Under the pieces are notes generated by a model that was not told the DNA's origin, did no database searches, and was given only the letters and a program-made list of their open reading frames with translations. From contig NZ_JAFBCX010000002.1 in NCBI RefSeq assembly GCF_016907955.1, positions 1-64,000 on the forward strand: 64,000 nucleotides of DNA. The letters are read 5' to 3'. Made by a program: the position numbers and the translations under genes. The stretch comes from Lentzea nigeriaca (lineage in GTDB: Bacteria > Actinomycetota > Actinomycetes > Mycobacteriales > Pseudonocardiaceae). Every line of letters starts with the position of its first letter. Position 1 is the stretch's first letter. Shown here piece by piece: positions 24,678-33,349 of this stretch.

Positions 24678-25853
24678 GTGCCTCGAAAGCTGATCCTGCC
24701 TTATCTGTGCCTGCTCTACTTCATCAACTACCTGGACCGGGTGAACATCGGGTTCGCCGGGCCGAACGGGATGTCGGAGGAGCTCGAGCTCTCGGCGACG
24801 GTGTTCGGGTTCGCGTCCGGGGTGTTCTTCATCGGGTACCTCCTGCTCGAGGTGCCCAGCAACCTGACGCTGCACAGGTTCGGCGCGCGCAGGTGGATCG
24901 CCCGGATCATGATCAGCTGGGGGATCGTCGCGTCGGCGATGGCGTTCGTGCCCAACGGCACTGTGCTGATCGCGCTGCGGTTTCTGCTGGGTGTGGCGGA
25001 GGCAGGGTTCTTTCCCGGGATCATCCTGTACCTGACCTACTGGTTCCCGGAGAAGGACCGGGCGCGGATCGTCGCACTGTTCATGGTGGCGGTGCCGATC
25101 TCGACGGCGATCGGCGCGACGCTCAGCGGGTTGCTGATCCAGTGGACGGACTGGCGCACGATGTTCCTGATCGAGGGCATCCCCGCGATCGCGCTGGCGT
25201 TCGTGACGTGGTTCTGGTTGCCGGACAGGCCGGAGGAGGCCGTCGAGGAACCGGCCAAGGAGCACTGGCCGCTCAAGAAGGCGCTCACGCACCCACGGAT
25301 CCTGGCGTTGAGCTTCGTGTACTTCGGGATCGTCTACGGGTTGTACACGCTGGGGTTCTTCCTGCCGACGATCATCAAGGGGCTCGCGCCGGGAGCGGGC
25401 ATCGTCGAGCGCGGGCTGATCAACGCCATTCCGTACGTCCTCGGTGCGGTCACCATGGTCCTGTGGGCCAGGCACGGAGACCGCACCGGAGAACGGAAGT
25501 GGCACGTTGCCGCGCCGATGTTGCTGGGAGGCGTGGCCATCCCGGTCGCGCTGTACCTCGAGAGTCCCATCGCGGCGATGGTCGCGGTCTCGGTCTGCGC
25601 GATCGGTGTCTGTGCTGCTCTGCCCACGTTCTGGGCGCTCCCGACGAGTTTTCTGGGTGGCACGGCTGCTGCGGGCGGGATCGCTCTGATCAACTCGTTG
25701 GGCAACGTGAGCGGGTTCGCCGCGCCCTATGTGACCGGGTGGCTGCACGATCTCACCGGAACCCAGAAGACCGGCCTCTGGGTCGTCGGCGTCACGATGG
25801 TCAGCGCGGCTGTGGTGGCACTGGTTCAGCGAGCGGGAGCGGAGAAGGTGTAG
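24678..25853 (+). CDS. MFS transporter, anion:cation symporter type
   Basis: 391 residues with about 11-12 membrane helices. The signature LYFINYLDRVNIGFA after helix 1 and FFPGIILYLTYWFPEKDRAR are typical of the phthalate/glucarate/tartrate (ACS) family, which imports organic anions with protons. GTG at 24678 has GGGGGAA upstream; the longer frame from 24627 is rejected. The end overlaps the convergent DUF3455 gene by 28 bases. Confidence 0.9.
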   Translation: MPRKLILPYLCLLYFINYLDRVNIGFAGPNGMSEELELSATVFGFASGVFFIGYLLLEVPSNLTLHRFGARRWIARIMISWGIVASAMAFVPNGTVLIALRFLLGVAEAGFFPGIILYLTYWFPEKDRARIVALFMVAVPISTAIGATLSGLLIQWTDWRTMFLIEGIPAIALAFVTWFWLPDRPEEAVEEPAKEHWPLKKALTHPRILALSFVYFGIVYGLYTLGFFLPTIIKGLAPGAGIVERGLINAIPYVLGAVTMVLWARHGDRTGERKWHVAAPMLLGGVAIPVALYLESPIAAMVAVSVCAIGVCAALPTFWALPTSFLGGTAAAGGIALINSLGNVSGFAAPYVTGWLHDLTGTQKTGLWVVGVTMVSAAVVALVQRAGAEKV

Positions 25854-26359
25854 AGCGCCTCGTAACGAACGGAGGTCTGGGCGCCTTCGGTGCATCCACC
25901 GGCCGGCGCGACGCCGCCCCTGGTGGCGAGGCGCTGGACGTAGCTGATGCCGGCGAACACACCGGCGCCTCTGGTCGACTTGGCCTTCAGCAGGAGTTCG
26001 GGCACCGCACCAGGAACCTCGTTGCGGGCACCGTCGACGGGAGCGGCCTCGACGGCACTACCGTCCACAGTGGACACCCAGATCGGACCGCGGGTGTGCA
26101 GGGCGACGGCCCTGCCGAGCCGGTCCGCCAGGGTGGCGGCGGGTTCGAGACCCTTCCAGGCTCCGGTCGCGCAGGTGTAGGTCTGCACACCCTTGGCGTA
26201 GAACTTGGCGACGAGCTTGTTGCCTGCCGGGACCTGCACGGAAGGTGCGACCTGCGCGTCAGGTCCGTTCGTTTCGGCGGGGGTTGGCGCGGCGGAGGCG
26301 ACGCCTGTGGCGACGCCGAGCAGAGCTGTTGCGACGAACACGAGCCGAGCTCGTTTCAT
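25826..26359 (-). CDS. Exported DUF3455 protein
   Basis: 177 residues with a clear signal peptide (about 1-23, cleavage after ASA). The rest matches the DUF3455 pattern (QVPAGNKLVAKFYAKGVQTYTC, followed by VDGSAVEA and a YVQRLATRGG segment). ATG at 26359 has AGGAG 7 bases upstream. Function of the family unknown. The gene is separated from phoX by the hairpin at 26408-26448, so it has its own promoter or depends on read-through. Confidence 0.85.
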   Translation of the reverse strand: MKRARLVFVATALLGVATGVASAAPTPAETNGPDAQVAPSVQVPAGNKLVAKFYAKGVQTYTCATGAWKGLEPAATLADRLGRAVALHTRGPIWVSTVDGSAVEAAPVDGARNEVPGAVPELLLKAKSTRGAGVFAGISYVQRLATRGGVAPAGGCTEGAQTSVRYEALYTFSAPAR

Positions 26360-26407
26360 TGACTCACTCCTAAGTGGACAGACAGTGCGACGTGTCTTCG
26401 TTGTCCG

Positions 26408-26448
26408 CGGTGCAGCCATCAGGGGAATACGGCCTGATGGCTGCACCG
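26408..26448 (-). terminator. Terminator after the first phoX-like gene
   Basis: CGGTGCAGCCATCAGG (26408-26423) pairs perfectly over 16 bp with 26433-26448, with a 9-base loop, placed 38 bases after the phoX stop in the direction of transcription. Confidence 0.8.
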
Positions 26449-26485
26449 GTTCAAACGACTTCGCGGAGTGAGCGGGCGAGCACGG

Positions 26486-28582
26486 TCAGCCGCAGATGTG
26501 GCCGCGGTCCTTGCGCCACACCACCGCGACGGCGGGGCGCGGCTGCGAGGTGCCACCGTCCGGCCAGTGCGACACCGGGTTGTTGGCCGAAGCACCGTCG
26601 GCCTCGCCGGGGTGCTGCACGGACACCAGGACGAAGTCGTCGGTGATGACCGGGCCGCACGTCTCGGCACCGTTGGGAACGGTGAGGAACTGCTTCACGT
26701 AACCACGGCGCTTGCCCTCGACCGGCACCGCGAACAGGCCGTCGTTGGACTTCAGGGCGTTGCCGTCAGTGGCGATCCACAGGTTGCCGCGTGAGTCGAA
26801 CGCGACGTTGTCCGGGCAGGAGATCGGGCTGACCTGGGACTTGTCGTACCCGCCGAAGTAGGTGCCGGGGTCCTTCGGGTCACCGCAGACCAGCAGCAGC
26901 TTCCACGAGAACGTGGTCGCCGTGTTGTCGCTGCGGCGCTCCTCGATCTCGAGGATGTGGCCGTGCTTGTTGTTGATGCGCGGCGCGACCTCGGTGGGGC
27001 CCTCCTTGCCGGGCTTCACACCGCGGTCGGTGTTGTTCGTCAGCGCGGCGTAGATGCGGCGGTTGTGCTTCGACGGCTCGACGTCCTCGGGACGGTCCAT
27101 CTTCGTGGCGCCCACCTTGTCGGCGGCCAGGCGCGTGAAGACGTAGACCTCCTCGGCGGTGAAACCGGGGACGAACGACTTGTCGCCGGCGGCCAGCGGA
27201 ATCCACTGACCGGAACCGTCGAACTCGCCGTCCGAGGGCAGCTTGCCGGTGCCGTCGATCTCCGAGACCGGGCTGTCACCGGTGAACTTGGCGACATACA
27301 GCGTGCCCTTGTCGAGCAGGCGCTTGTTGTGCTCCCGCGCCCGCTTCGACTCGCCGGGGATGTACCGCTCGTCGGAGACGAACTTGTACATGTAGTCGAA
27401 GCGCTCGTCGTCACCCATGTACGCGACGGCACGGCCGTCCTTGGCGATGATGACGTTCGCGCCCTCGTGCTTGAAGCGGCCGAGCGCGGTGTGCTTGACC
27501 GGCGTCGAGGTCGGGTCGTGCGGGTCGATCTCGACGATCCAGCCGAAGCGGTTGGCCTCGTTGGGCTCCTTCGACAGGTCGAAGCGCTTGTCGTAGTTCT
27601 CCCACTTGCGCAGCGACGCCTTGCCGGAGAAGCCGTAGCGGCTCAGCTTGGCCTTGGTGTCGGCGTCGGTGACCAGGTCCGCGTTCGCGAAGTACTGGTT
27701 GAAGTTCTCCTCGCCGGACAGGATCGTGCCCCACGGCGTGACGCCTCCGGAGCAGTTGTTCTGCGTGCCCAGCACCTTCTTGCCGGTCGGGTCCACCGAC
27801 GTCTTGAGGTACTTCGAGCCGGCGGCCGGACCGGTCACCTCGAACGGCGTGGTCAGCGTGATCCGGCGGTTGTACTTCTTCTTGTCCTTGGACACCACGA
27901 GCTTGCCGGTGCGGTGGTCGCGCTCGACCTGGACGACCGACAGGCCGTGCGCGGCCCACGCGATCTTGACGTGGCGCTCGGTCACCTTGTCCGCGGCCCA
28001 GTCCTTGAACATGTAGTTCTCGGACGTGTACTCGTGGTTGCTCACCATGAGGTAGCGGTCCCAGCCCGGCAGCGGGACGAGGCCGCAGAAGTCGTTGTTG
28101 AAGCCGAACTGCTTCGCCTGCGCCTCAGGCGTCTGCGCGTCGAAGTCGAACGCCGGCGCGTCGTGGGTGACGGGGTCGCCCCAGCGGATGACGACGTCCT
28201 GCTGGTAGCCCTTCGGCACCACGATCGAGTCGAGGGTGTTGGGCTGCACCGCTTCGAAGTTGAGCCCGTCGCGGTCGTGGCCGAACTTCAGGTCCAGGTC
28301 GAGATCGAGGTCGGCGTTCGCGGGCGCGGCGGTGGCCGCACCGGCGAACGCGAGCGCGCCGGCGCCGGCGGCCGCGACGACCGCACCGGCCTTCAGCATG
28401 CCGCGGCGGCTCACGACCTCCTTGACGACGTCGCCGAAGTACGCGTTGGCCGACGAGTTGGGCGCCTCGTGCGAACACGCGTTGCCACAGCGGAACTCGC
28501 AGGTGACGGCCTGACGCCCGAGTGGGTGGTTCGTCGGGAGCAGGGGCAGCAGGCGGCGGCCCCGATCGGTGGGTGAGGACAC
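26486..28582 (-). CDS. Tat-exported PhoX-family phosphatase
   Basis: 698 residues. N-terminal cysteine-containing segment (CEFRCGNACS), then the twin-arginine signal SRRGMLKAG (58-66) and hydrophobic core. The PhoX body has TNCSGG-like QNNCSGGVTPWGT, GEENFNQYF, FGWIVEIDP and ISCPDNVAFD. PhoX enzymes are calcium/iron phosphatases that release phosphate outside the cell. GTG at 28582 has GGAGG 5 bases upstream. A PHO box lies upstream. Paralogue of the next gene. Confidence 0.92.
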   Translation of the reverse strand: MSSPTDRGRRLLPLLPTNHPLGRQAVTCEFRCGNACSHEAPNSSANAYFGDVVKEVVSRRGMLKAGAVVAAAGAGALAFAGAATAAPANADLDLDLDLKFGHDRDGLNFEAVQPNTLDSIVVPKGYQQDVVIRWGDPVTHDAPAFDFDAQTPEAQAKQFGFNNDFCGLVPLPGWDRYLMVSNHEYTSENYMFKDWAADKVTERHVKIAWAAHGLSVVQVERDHRTGKLVVSKDKKKYNRRITLTTPFEVTGPAAGSKYLKTSVDPTGKKVLGTQNNCSGGVTPWGTILSGEENFNQYFANADLVTDADTKAKLSRYGFSGKASLRKWENYDKRFDLSKEPNEANRFGWIVEIDPHDPTSTPVKHTALGRFKHEGANVIIAKDGRAVAYMGDDERFDYMYKFVSDERYIPGESKRAREHNKRLLDKGTLYVAKFTGDSPVSEIDGTGKLPSDGEFDGSGQWIPLAAGDKSFVPGFTAEEVYVFTRLAADKVGATKMDRPEDVEPSKHNRRIYAALTNNTDRGVKPGKEGPTEVAPRINNKHGHILEIEERRSDNTATTFSWKLLLVCGDPKDPGTYFGGYDKSQVSPISCPDNVAFDSRGNLWIATDGNALKSNDGLFAVPVEGKRRGYVKQFLTVPNGAETCGPVITDDFVLVSVQHPGEADGASANNPVSHWPDGGTSQPRPAVAVVWRKDRGHICG

Positions 28583-28652
28583 GCAGGCCTCCGAGATCGG
28601 TCAGTGTGGGAACTGGCCGAACCTAAGAGCCGAACTAGATCGCCAGCCGTCC

Positions 28653-28674
28653 ACAGGATGAACGGCAGGCGAAC
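28653..28674 (-). promoter_or_regulatory. PHO box (PhoP direct repeats)
   Basis: On the minus strand two adjacent 11-bp units, GTTCGCCTGCC (28674-28664) and GTTCATCCTGT (28663-28653), match the actinomycete PhoP direct-repeat unit (GTTCACC type), about 71-92 bases upstream of the phoX start. This implies induction by phosphate starvation through PhoR-PhoP. Confidence 0.75.
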
Positions 28675-28711
28675 TCGTGCTGCATCCGAACGACCGGGGC
28701 ACGCCCTGTGA

Positions 28712-30727
28712 TCAACCGATTTCACCGAGTTGACGACGGCCCTTGCGCCACACCGCGACGACCGACGGCCGAGGTTGCGAACTGCCTCCGTCCGGCCAAT
28801 GAGAAGCCGGTTTGTCCGCACTTGCCCCATCTACCTCGCCGGGGTGCTGCACGCAGACCGTGATGACCCGTTCGCCGATCACCGGACCGCACGTCTCACC
28901 GCCCTTCGGCACCGTGAGGAACAGCTTCAGGTGACCGCGTTCCGGGCCCTCCAGCGGCACGCCGTAGAGGCCGTCGTTCAGCCCGTCGAGCTTGCCGTCG
29001 GCGTCGGTGGAGATCCACAGGTTGCCGTGGCGGTCGAACGCCACGTTGTCCGGGCTTGAGATCGGGCTGACCTGTGACTTGTCGTAGCCGCCGAAGTAGG
29101 TGTCGGGGTCCCTGGGGAAGCCGCACACCAGGAACAGGTCCCAGCTGAACGTCAACGCGAGCGCGTCACCCCTGCGTTCGGTCAGCTCCAGCACCTGGCC
29201 GTGCCGGTTGTTGATCCTGGGGTTCGGCTCGGTCGGGCCTTCCTTGCCCGCCGTGACACCGCGTTCGACGTTGTTGGTGAGCGCGCAGTAGACGACGCCG
29301 GTGCGCGGGTGGCACTGGATGTCCTCTGGGCGGTCCATTTTGGTCGCACCGACCTTGTCGGCGGCGATGCGCGTGAAGACGTAGACCTCTTCGGCGGTCA
29401 TGCCCGGCACGAACGACTTCTTGCCCGCTGCCAACGGGATCCACTCGCCGGTGCCGTCGAACTTGCCGTCGCTGGGCAGCTTTCCGGTGCCGTCGATCTC
29501 GGACGCCGGGCTGTCGCCCTTGAACTTCGCGACGTAGAGCGTGCCGTCGTCGAGCAGCGTCATGTTGTGGCGGCGCGCCGCCTTGCTGTTGCCGTGCTTG
29601 ACCTTGCCGTTCGAGATGAACTTGTAGATGTACTCGAACCGCTCGTCGTCACCGGAGTACGCGACCACCCTGCCGTCGTCGGCGATGCGGACGTTCGCGG
29701 TCTCGTGCTTGAAGCGGCCGAGGTGCGTGTGCTTGACCGGGGTGGAGTCCGGGTCGTTGGGGTCGAGCTCGATGATCCAGCCGAACCTGTTGACCTCGTT
29801 GGGTTCCTGCGCGAGGTCCCAGCGCTTGTCGAAGCGTTCCCACTTGCGCGTGGTCGCGGTGCCGGTGACGCCGTAGCGGGTGAGCCGGGGGTCGTTGCGG
29901 CCGGCGGCGTTGGCGAAGTACTGGTTGAAGTTCTCCTCGCCGGACAGGATCGTGCCCCACGGCGTGACGCCGCCGGAGCAGTTGTTGATCGTGCCGAAGA
30001 CCTTGGTACCGGTGGGGTCCACAGAGGTCTTGAGCAGGTCGCTGCCCGCGGCCGGACCGCGCACCTCGAACGGCGTGTTGAGGGTGATCCGGCGGTTGTA
30101 CCTGCTGAACCGCGGCCGGTAGTGCCCGGAGAACAGCGAGCGCTTGATCATGAACACCGAGAGGCCGTGCGCGGCCCAGGCGATCTTCACCTGCTCCTCG
30201 GTGGGGTTGTTCGCGTCGTAGCCGCGGAACATGAACTTCTCGCTGGTGTACTCGTGGTTGGTGACCATGATCCCGGTCAGTTCCAGCGGATCCAGCGGCA
30301 GGATCGCGGCGAAGTCGCAGTTGAAGCCGAACTGCTTCTCCTGCTTCGCGGCGGTCTGGTGGTCGAAGTCGAACTCGGGCACACCGGGGAAGAGCGGGTC
30401 GCCCCAGCGGATCACGACGCCCTGCTCGTACCCCTCGGGGATGACGACCTCGTCCTTGGTGTTGACCTCGACGGGCTTGAAGTCGAGTCCCCTGGGTGGG
30501 CGGCCGTGGGACTCGGGTGCGGCGGCAGCGGTCGCCGGGACCGCGACGGTGGCGGCGGCCGCGACGACGGCACCGGCCTTGAGCGCGGTGCGGCGGCTGA
30601 CGAGGTCACCGAAGTAGGGGTTGTCCGAGGTGTTGGGGACGTCGTGGAAGCACGCGTCACCGCAGCGGTACTCGCAAGTCACCGCTGCTCTGCCGACCCT
30701 GTGGTTGACAAGCGGCAGTGGGATCAT
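28712..30727 (-). CDS. Tat-exported PhoX-family phosphatase (paralogue)
   Basis: 671 residues, collinear with the 26486 protein. Twin-arginine signal SRRTALKAG (44-52), Cys-containing N-terminus (CEYRCGDACF), INNCSGGVTPWGT, GEENFNQYF, FGWIIELDP and ISSPDNVAFD. ATG at 30727 follows AGGAGG. The tandem copy has lost about 27 residues overall. The two genes are separated by about 130 bases that contain the PHO box, so the second copy at 26486 has its own promoter. Confidence 0.92.
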   Translation of the reverse strand: MIPLPLVNHRVGRAAVTCEYRCGDACFHDVPNTSDNPYFGDLVSRRTALKAGAVVAAAATVAVPATAAAAPESHGRPPRGLDFKPVEVNTKDEVVIPEGYEQGVVIRWGDPLFPGVPEFDFDHQTAAKQEKQFGFNCDFAAILPLDPLELTGIMVTNHEYTSEKFMFRGYDANNPTEEQVKIAWAAHGLSVFMIKRSLFSGHYRPRFSRYNRRITLNTPFEVRGPAAGSDLLKTSVDPTGTKVFGTINNCSGGVTPWGTILSGEENFNQYFANAAGRNDPRLTRYGVTGTATTRKWERFDKRWDLAQEPNEVNRFGWIIELDPNDPDSTPVKHTHLGRFKHETANVRIADDGRVVAYSGDDERFEYIYKFISNGKVKHGNSKAARRHNMTLLDDGTLYVAKFKGDSPASEIDGTGKLPSDGKFDGTGEWIPLAAGKKSFVPGMTAEEVYVFTRIAADKVGATKMDRPEDIQCHPRTGVVYCALTNNVERGVTAGKEGPTEPNPRINNRHGQVLELTERRGDALALTFSWDLFLVCGFPRDPDTYFGGYDKSQVSPISSPDNVAFDRHGNLWISTDADGKLDGLNDGLYGVPLEGPERGHLKLFLTVPKGGETCGPVIGERVITVCVQHPGEVDGASADKPASHWPDGGSSQPRPSVVAVWRKGRRQLGEIG

Positions 30728-30790
30728 GGTGGAGGCCTCCTACGGTCGGTGCGGGAACCGCAACTGACCGTAGGCGGCCATTCATGCTTT

Positions 30791-30812
30791 GTTAACCCAC
30801 AAGTTGTTCACC
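30791..30812 (-). promoter_or_regulatory. Weak PHO-box-like repeats near the upstream phoX
   Basis: GTTAACC (30791-30797) and GTTCACC (30806-30812) on the + strand, 15 bases apart rather than the canonical 11, about 65-85 bases upstream of the phoX start. The motifs fit PhoP units, but spacing and orientation are not ideal. Confidence 0.35.
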
Positions 30813-30934
30813 CGCGAGGACAGCTTCGGGCGGAACGTCCCTTGTGTCCGCCAGGCGGCTCACGAACGTCGCGGCCAGAGCGCTTCTTTGGTTAGCATAG
30901 CGAAGTATCTCACGTCACAAGGTACGGTGCTGGG

Positions 30935-31564
30935 GTGGAAGCGGTGATCTTCGACCTCGACGGCGTGCTGATCGACTCCGAGCAGGTGTGGGACGAGGTG
31001 CGCCAGTCCTTCGCCGCTCGCCACGGCGGTACTTGGACTGCCGAGGCGACACGGGCGATGCAGGGCATGTCGACGCCGGAGTGGGGCGCCTACCTGGTGT
31101 CGTCCGTCGGTGTCCGGCTCACGCCCGCCGAGGCGTCCGCCGGTGTGATCGCCGAGATGGAGAAGGCGTACGCCTCGCACCTGCCGGTGATTCCCGGCGC
31201 CGTGGACGCGGTTCGTGCGGTGGCTGAACGGTTTCCGGTCGCGATCGCGTCGTCGGCACCGGCCGTGCTGATCAAGGTGTTCCTGGACGTGACCGGATTG
31301 CCCGTGCCCGTCGCGGTGTCGTCGGAGGAGTGCGCGTCCGGCAAGCCCTCACCGGACGTCTACCTGCTGGCGGCCGCACGCCTTGGGGTTGCCGCCGCTT
31401 CCTGTTACGCCGTCGAGGACTCCACGAACGGGCTTCGAGCTGCCCTGGCGGCGGGAATGACCGTGCTCGCGGTGCCGAACCCGCACTTCCCGCCCGCCGA
31501 GGACGTGCTGGCTCAGGTTCACGTGCTGTCCTCGATCGCCGACCTGCCGGGCGCGCTGACGTAA
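30935..31564 (+). CDS. HAD-superfamily phosphatase, beta-phosphoglucomutase-like
   Basis: 209 residues. Motif I VIFDLDGVLIDSE at the N-terminus, Ser of motif II in VAIASSAP, Lys of motif III in SGKPSPDVYL, motif IV VEDSTNG. The helical cap between fits phosphoglycolate phosphatase or beta-PGM relatives. GTG at 30935. Its end overlaps the convergent membrane gene by 46 bases. Confidence 0.9.
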   Translation: MEAVIFDLDGVLIDSEQVWDEVRQSFAARHGGTWTAEATRAMQGMSTPEWGAYLVSSVGVRLTPAEASAGVIAEMEKAYASHLPVIPGAVDAVRAVAERFPVAIASSAPAVLIKVFLDVTGLPVPVAVSSEECASGKPSPDVYLLAAARLGVAAASCYAVEDSTNGLRAALAAGMTVLAVPNPHFPPAEDVLAQVHVLSSIADLPGALT

Positions 31565-32094
31565 CTGATCGCGGCCATGCCGATCGCGATGCAGGTACAG
31601 GCGATGACGCCCTTCGGCCAGTAGATGTGGCTGTCGAGGAACAGATAACTGCCGACCAGCAGGAAGACCGCTCCCGGGATGGCCTTGAGCTTGCGCTTGA
31701 GCAACGCGCACACGGCGATCACGATGCTGGCGACGAAAAAGGACCACGAACCGACGTAGCCGAGCTGGTTGCCGATCTTGAAAATCGGCGCGTCCGCGTC
31801 ACTGCGACCGTTGTTCGCGATGGTCATCGCGCCGCCGCCGATACCGGCCAACGCGTCGAGCGCGCCGTAGTAGACGACGAAGCCGAACGCGGCGACGCGG
31901 GCGGGATAGCGGACGTACTTCGGGCTGTCCGCGAGCAGAACCCATTGCGCGGCACCGAGGAGCGGGAAGATCACCGCCAGGATGATGTGCATGTTCTGCC
32001 ACCACTGGGCGGTGGCCGCGTCCAGGTGGTGCGGGTGGGTCAGGCCGATGCCGGCGAGGACCAGACCTGGCAGAGCGACCAGCAGTGTGCGCAC
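31519..32094 (-). CDS. Six-helix membrane protein
   Basis: 191 residues; six hydrophobic segments, beginning with LLVALPGLVLAGIGL and ending near CIAIGMAAISYV; His-rich first loop (THPHHLDAATAQWWQNMH). Family not recognised; it may be a heme- or metal-related membrane protein, but this is a guess from the His residues. GTG at 32094. Confidence 0.75.
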   Translation of the reverse strand: MRTLLVALPGLVLAGIGLTHPHHLDAATAQWWQNMHIILAVIFPLLGAAQWVLLADSPKYVRYPARVAAFGFVVYYGALDALAGIGGGAMTIANNGRSDADAPIFKIGNQLGYVGSWSFFVASIVIAVCALLKRKLKAIPGAVFLLVGSYLFLDSHIYWPKGVIACTCIAIGMAAISYVSAPGRSAIEDST

Positions 32095-32188
32095 CGCGCG
32101 ACGCTAGCGTTGATCACGGCATTTCCGACTGGACTCGCCCACTTTCGAGCGATTCAGCCCAGCGAGTCGAACCTGTGTTCGACAGGAT

Positions 32189-32520
32189 GTGCCCGTGGTG
32201 AACCACCGTGAACAGGCGGCGCTGCTGCTCGCACTCCACGACAACGGGCGCGGCTGGGCCGACGTCACCAACGCCGTGGAGGAGGCCGCTCCGCGCTGGC
32301 GGAGAAGGAGATCGAGTCCTGGGCAGGCGAGGGGATCAACCTGGTCACTGTGCTCGACGAGCAGTACCCGATCCAGTTGCTCATGGTCCACCAGCGGCCG
32401 CCTTTCTTGACCTGCAGGGTTTTCTCGATCCCGCAGACCAGTTCGGCGTCGCCGTCGTCGGCAGCAGGCACGCGAGTGCGCGGGGAGCGAGCTGCCTCTG
32501 TCAGCAAGGCTTGTGCTGAG
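32189..32520 (+). pseudogene. Wrecked dprA (DNA-processing protein A) fragment
   Basis: Three reading frames in succession encode pieces of actinobacterial DprA: NHREQAALLLALHDNGRGW (first frame), then AGEGINLVTVLDEQYPIQLL and VHQRPPFL (second), then GFLDPADQFGVAVVGSRHAS (third). Two frameshifts (near 32285 and 32405) break it, an internal stretch is missing and the Rossmann-fold remainder is absent. The true dprA is expected elsewhere, near the topA/rnhB region. Confidence 0.8.
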
Positions 32521-32578
32521 CATCAGAACCGGGGGTGGTGTCTCCCGGTTGGGGTGAACTGTCCCTAGCCTCGCGCTC

Positions 32579-33313
32579 ATGACGCAACGAGTTGCTGTGG
32601 TCACCGGCACGGCGCAGGGCATGGGGCTGCGGATCGCGGACGTGCTGCGCGAGGACGGATTCGCCGTCGTCGGGTTCGACCTGCGGGAGAGCAAGGACGG
32701 GATCGTCGGCAACGTCGCCAGTGCCGCGGACGTGCAGCGGCTGGCCGAGCACGTCATGACCACCCACGGGCGGGTGGACGTGCTGGTCAACAACGCGGGG
32801 ATCGCCGGCATCGTGCCGTTCGAGGACACCACGCTCGAGCAGTGGGAGCGGATCATGGCGGTCAACCTGACCGGGCCGTTCCTGCTCACGCAGGCGCTGG
32901 GCAAGATCATGCTCGACCAGCGGAGCGGGTGCGTCATCAACATCGCGAGCGTCGCCGGGCTGCAGGGTGTGGCGGACCGGGCCGCTTACAACACCACGAA
33001 GCACGGACTCGTGGGGCTGACCCGGACGCTGGCCGTGGAGTGGGGTGGCCGCGGGATCAGGGTCAACGCCGTGTGTCCCGGCTGGGTGAAGACCGAGATG
33101 GACGTCGAGTCGCAGGCCGGCGGCTATTACGTCGACGAGGACATCACGAACCACGTGCCCATGGCGCGGTTCGCCGGCCCGGACGACATCGCGCAGGCCG
33201 TCAGGTTCCTGGCAAGCGACAACGCTCGGTACATCAACGGTGTGGCGTTGCCCGTGGACGGTGGGTGGACCGCGGACGGCAGCTGGCAGAAGCTGCGGCT
33301 CTCGAAGCGCTGA
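32579..33313 (+). CDS. Short-chain dehydrogenase/reductase (FabG-like)
   Basis: 244 residues. TGTAQGMGLRIA, NNAGIAG, catalytic Ser (NIASVAG) and YNTTK. The C-terminus GGWTADGSWQKLRLSKR is longer than usual. ATG at 32579, no clear Shine-Dalgarno. It ends just before a strong bidirectional terminator. Substrate unknown. Confidence 0.9.
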   Translation: MTQRVAVVTGTAQGMGLRIADVLREDGFAVVGFDLRESKDGIVGNVASAADVQRLAEHVMTTHGRVDVLVNNAGIAGIVPFEDTTLEQWERIMAVNLTGPFLLTQALGKIMLDQRSGCVINIASVAGLQGVADRAAYNTTKHGLVGLTRTLAVEWGGRGIRVNAVCPGWVKTEMDVESQAGGYYVDEDITNHVPMARFAGPDDIAQAVRFLASDNARYINGVALPVDGGWTADGSWQKLRLSKR

Positions 33314-33319
33314 GAGAAG

Positions 33320-33344
33320 TGGGGGCCGCGCGGGGCGGCCCCCA
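33320..33344. terminator. Bidirectional terminator between SDR and ino1
   Basis: TGGGGGCCGC (33320-33329) pairs with GCGGCCCCCA (33335-33344), 10 bp with a 5-base loop, in the 36-base gap between two convergent genes. Confidence 0.85.
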
Positions 33345-33349
33345 CGACG

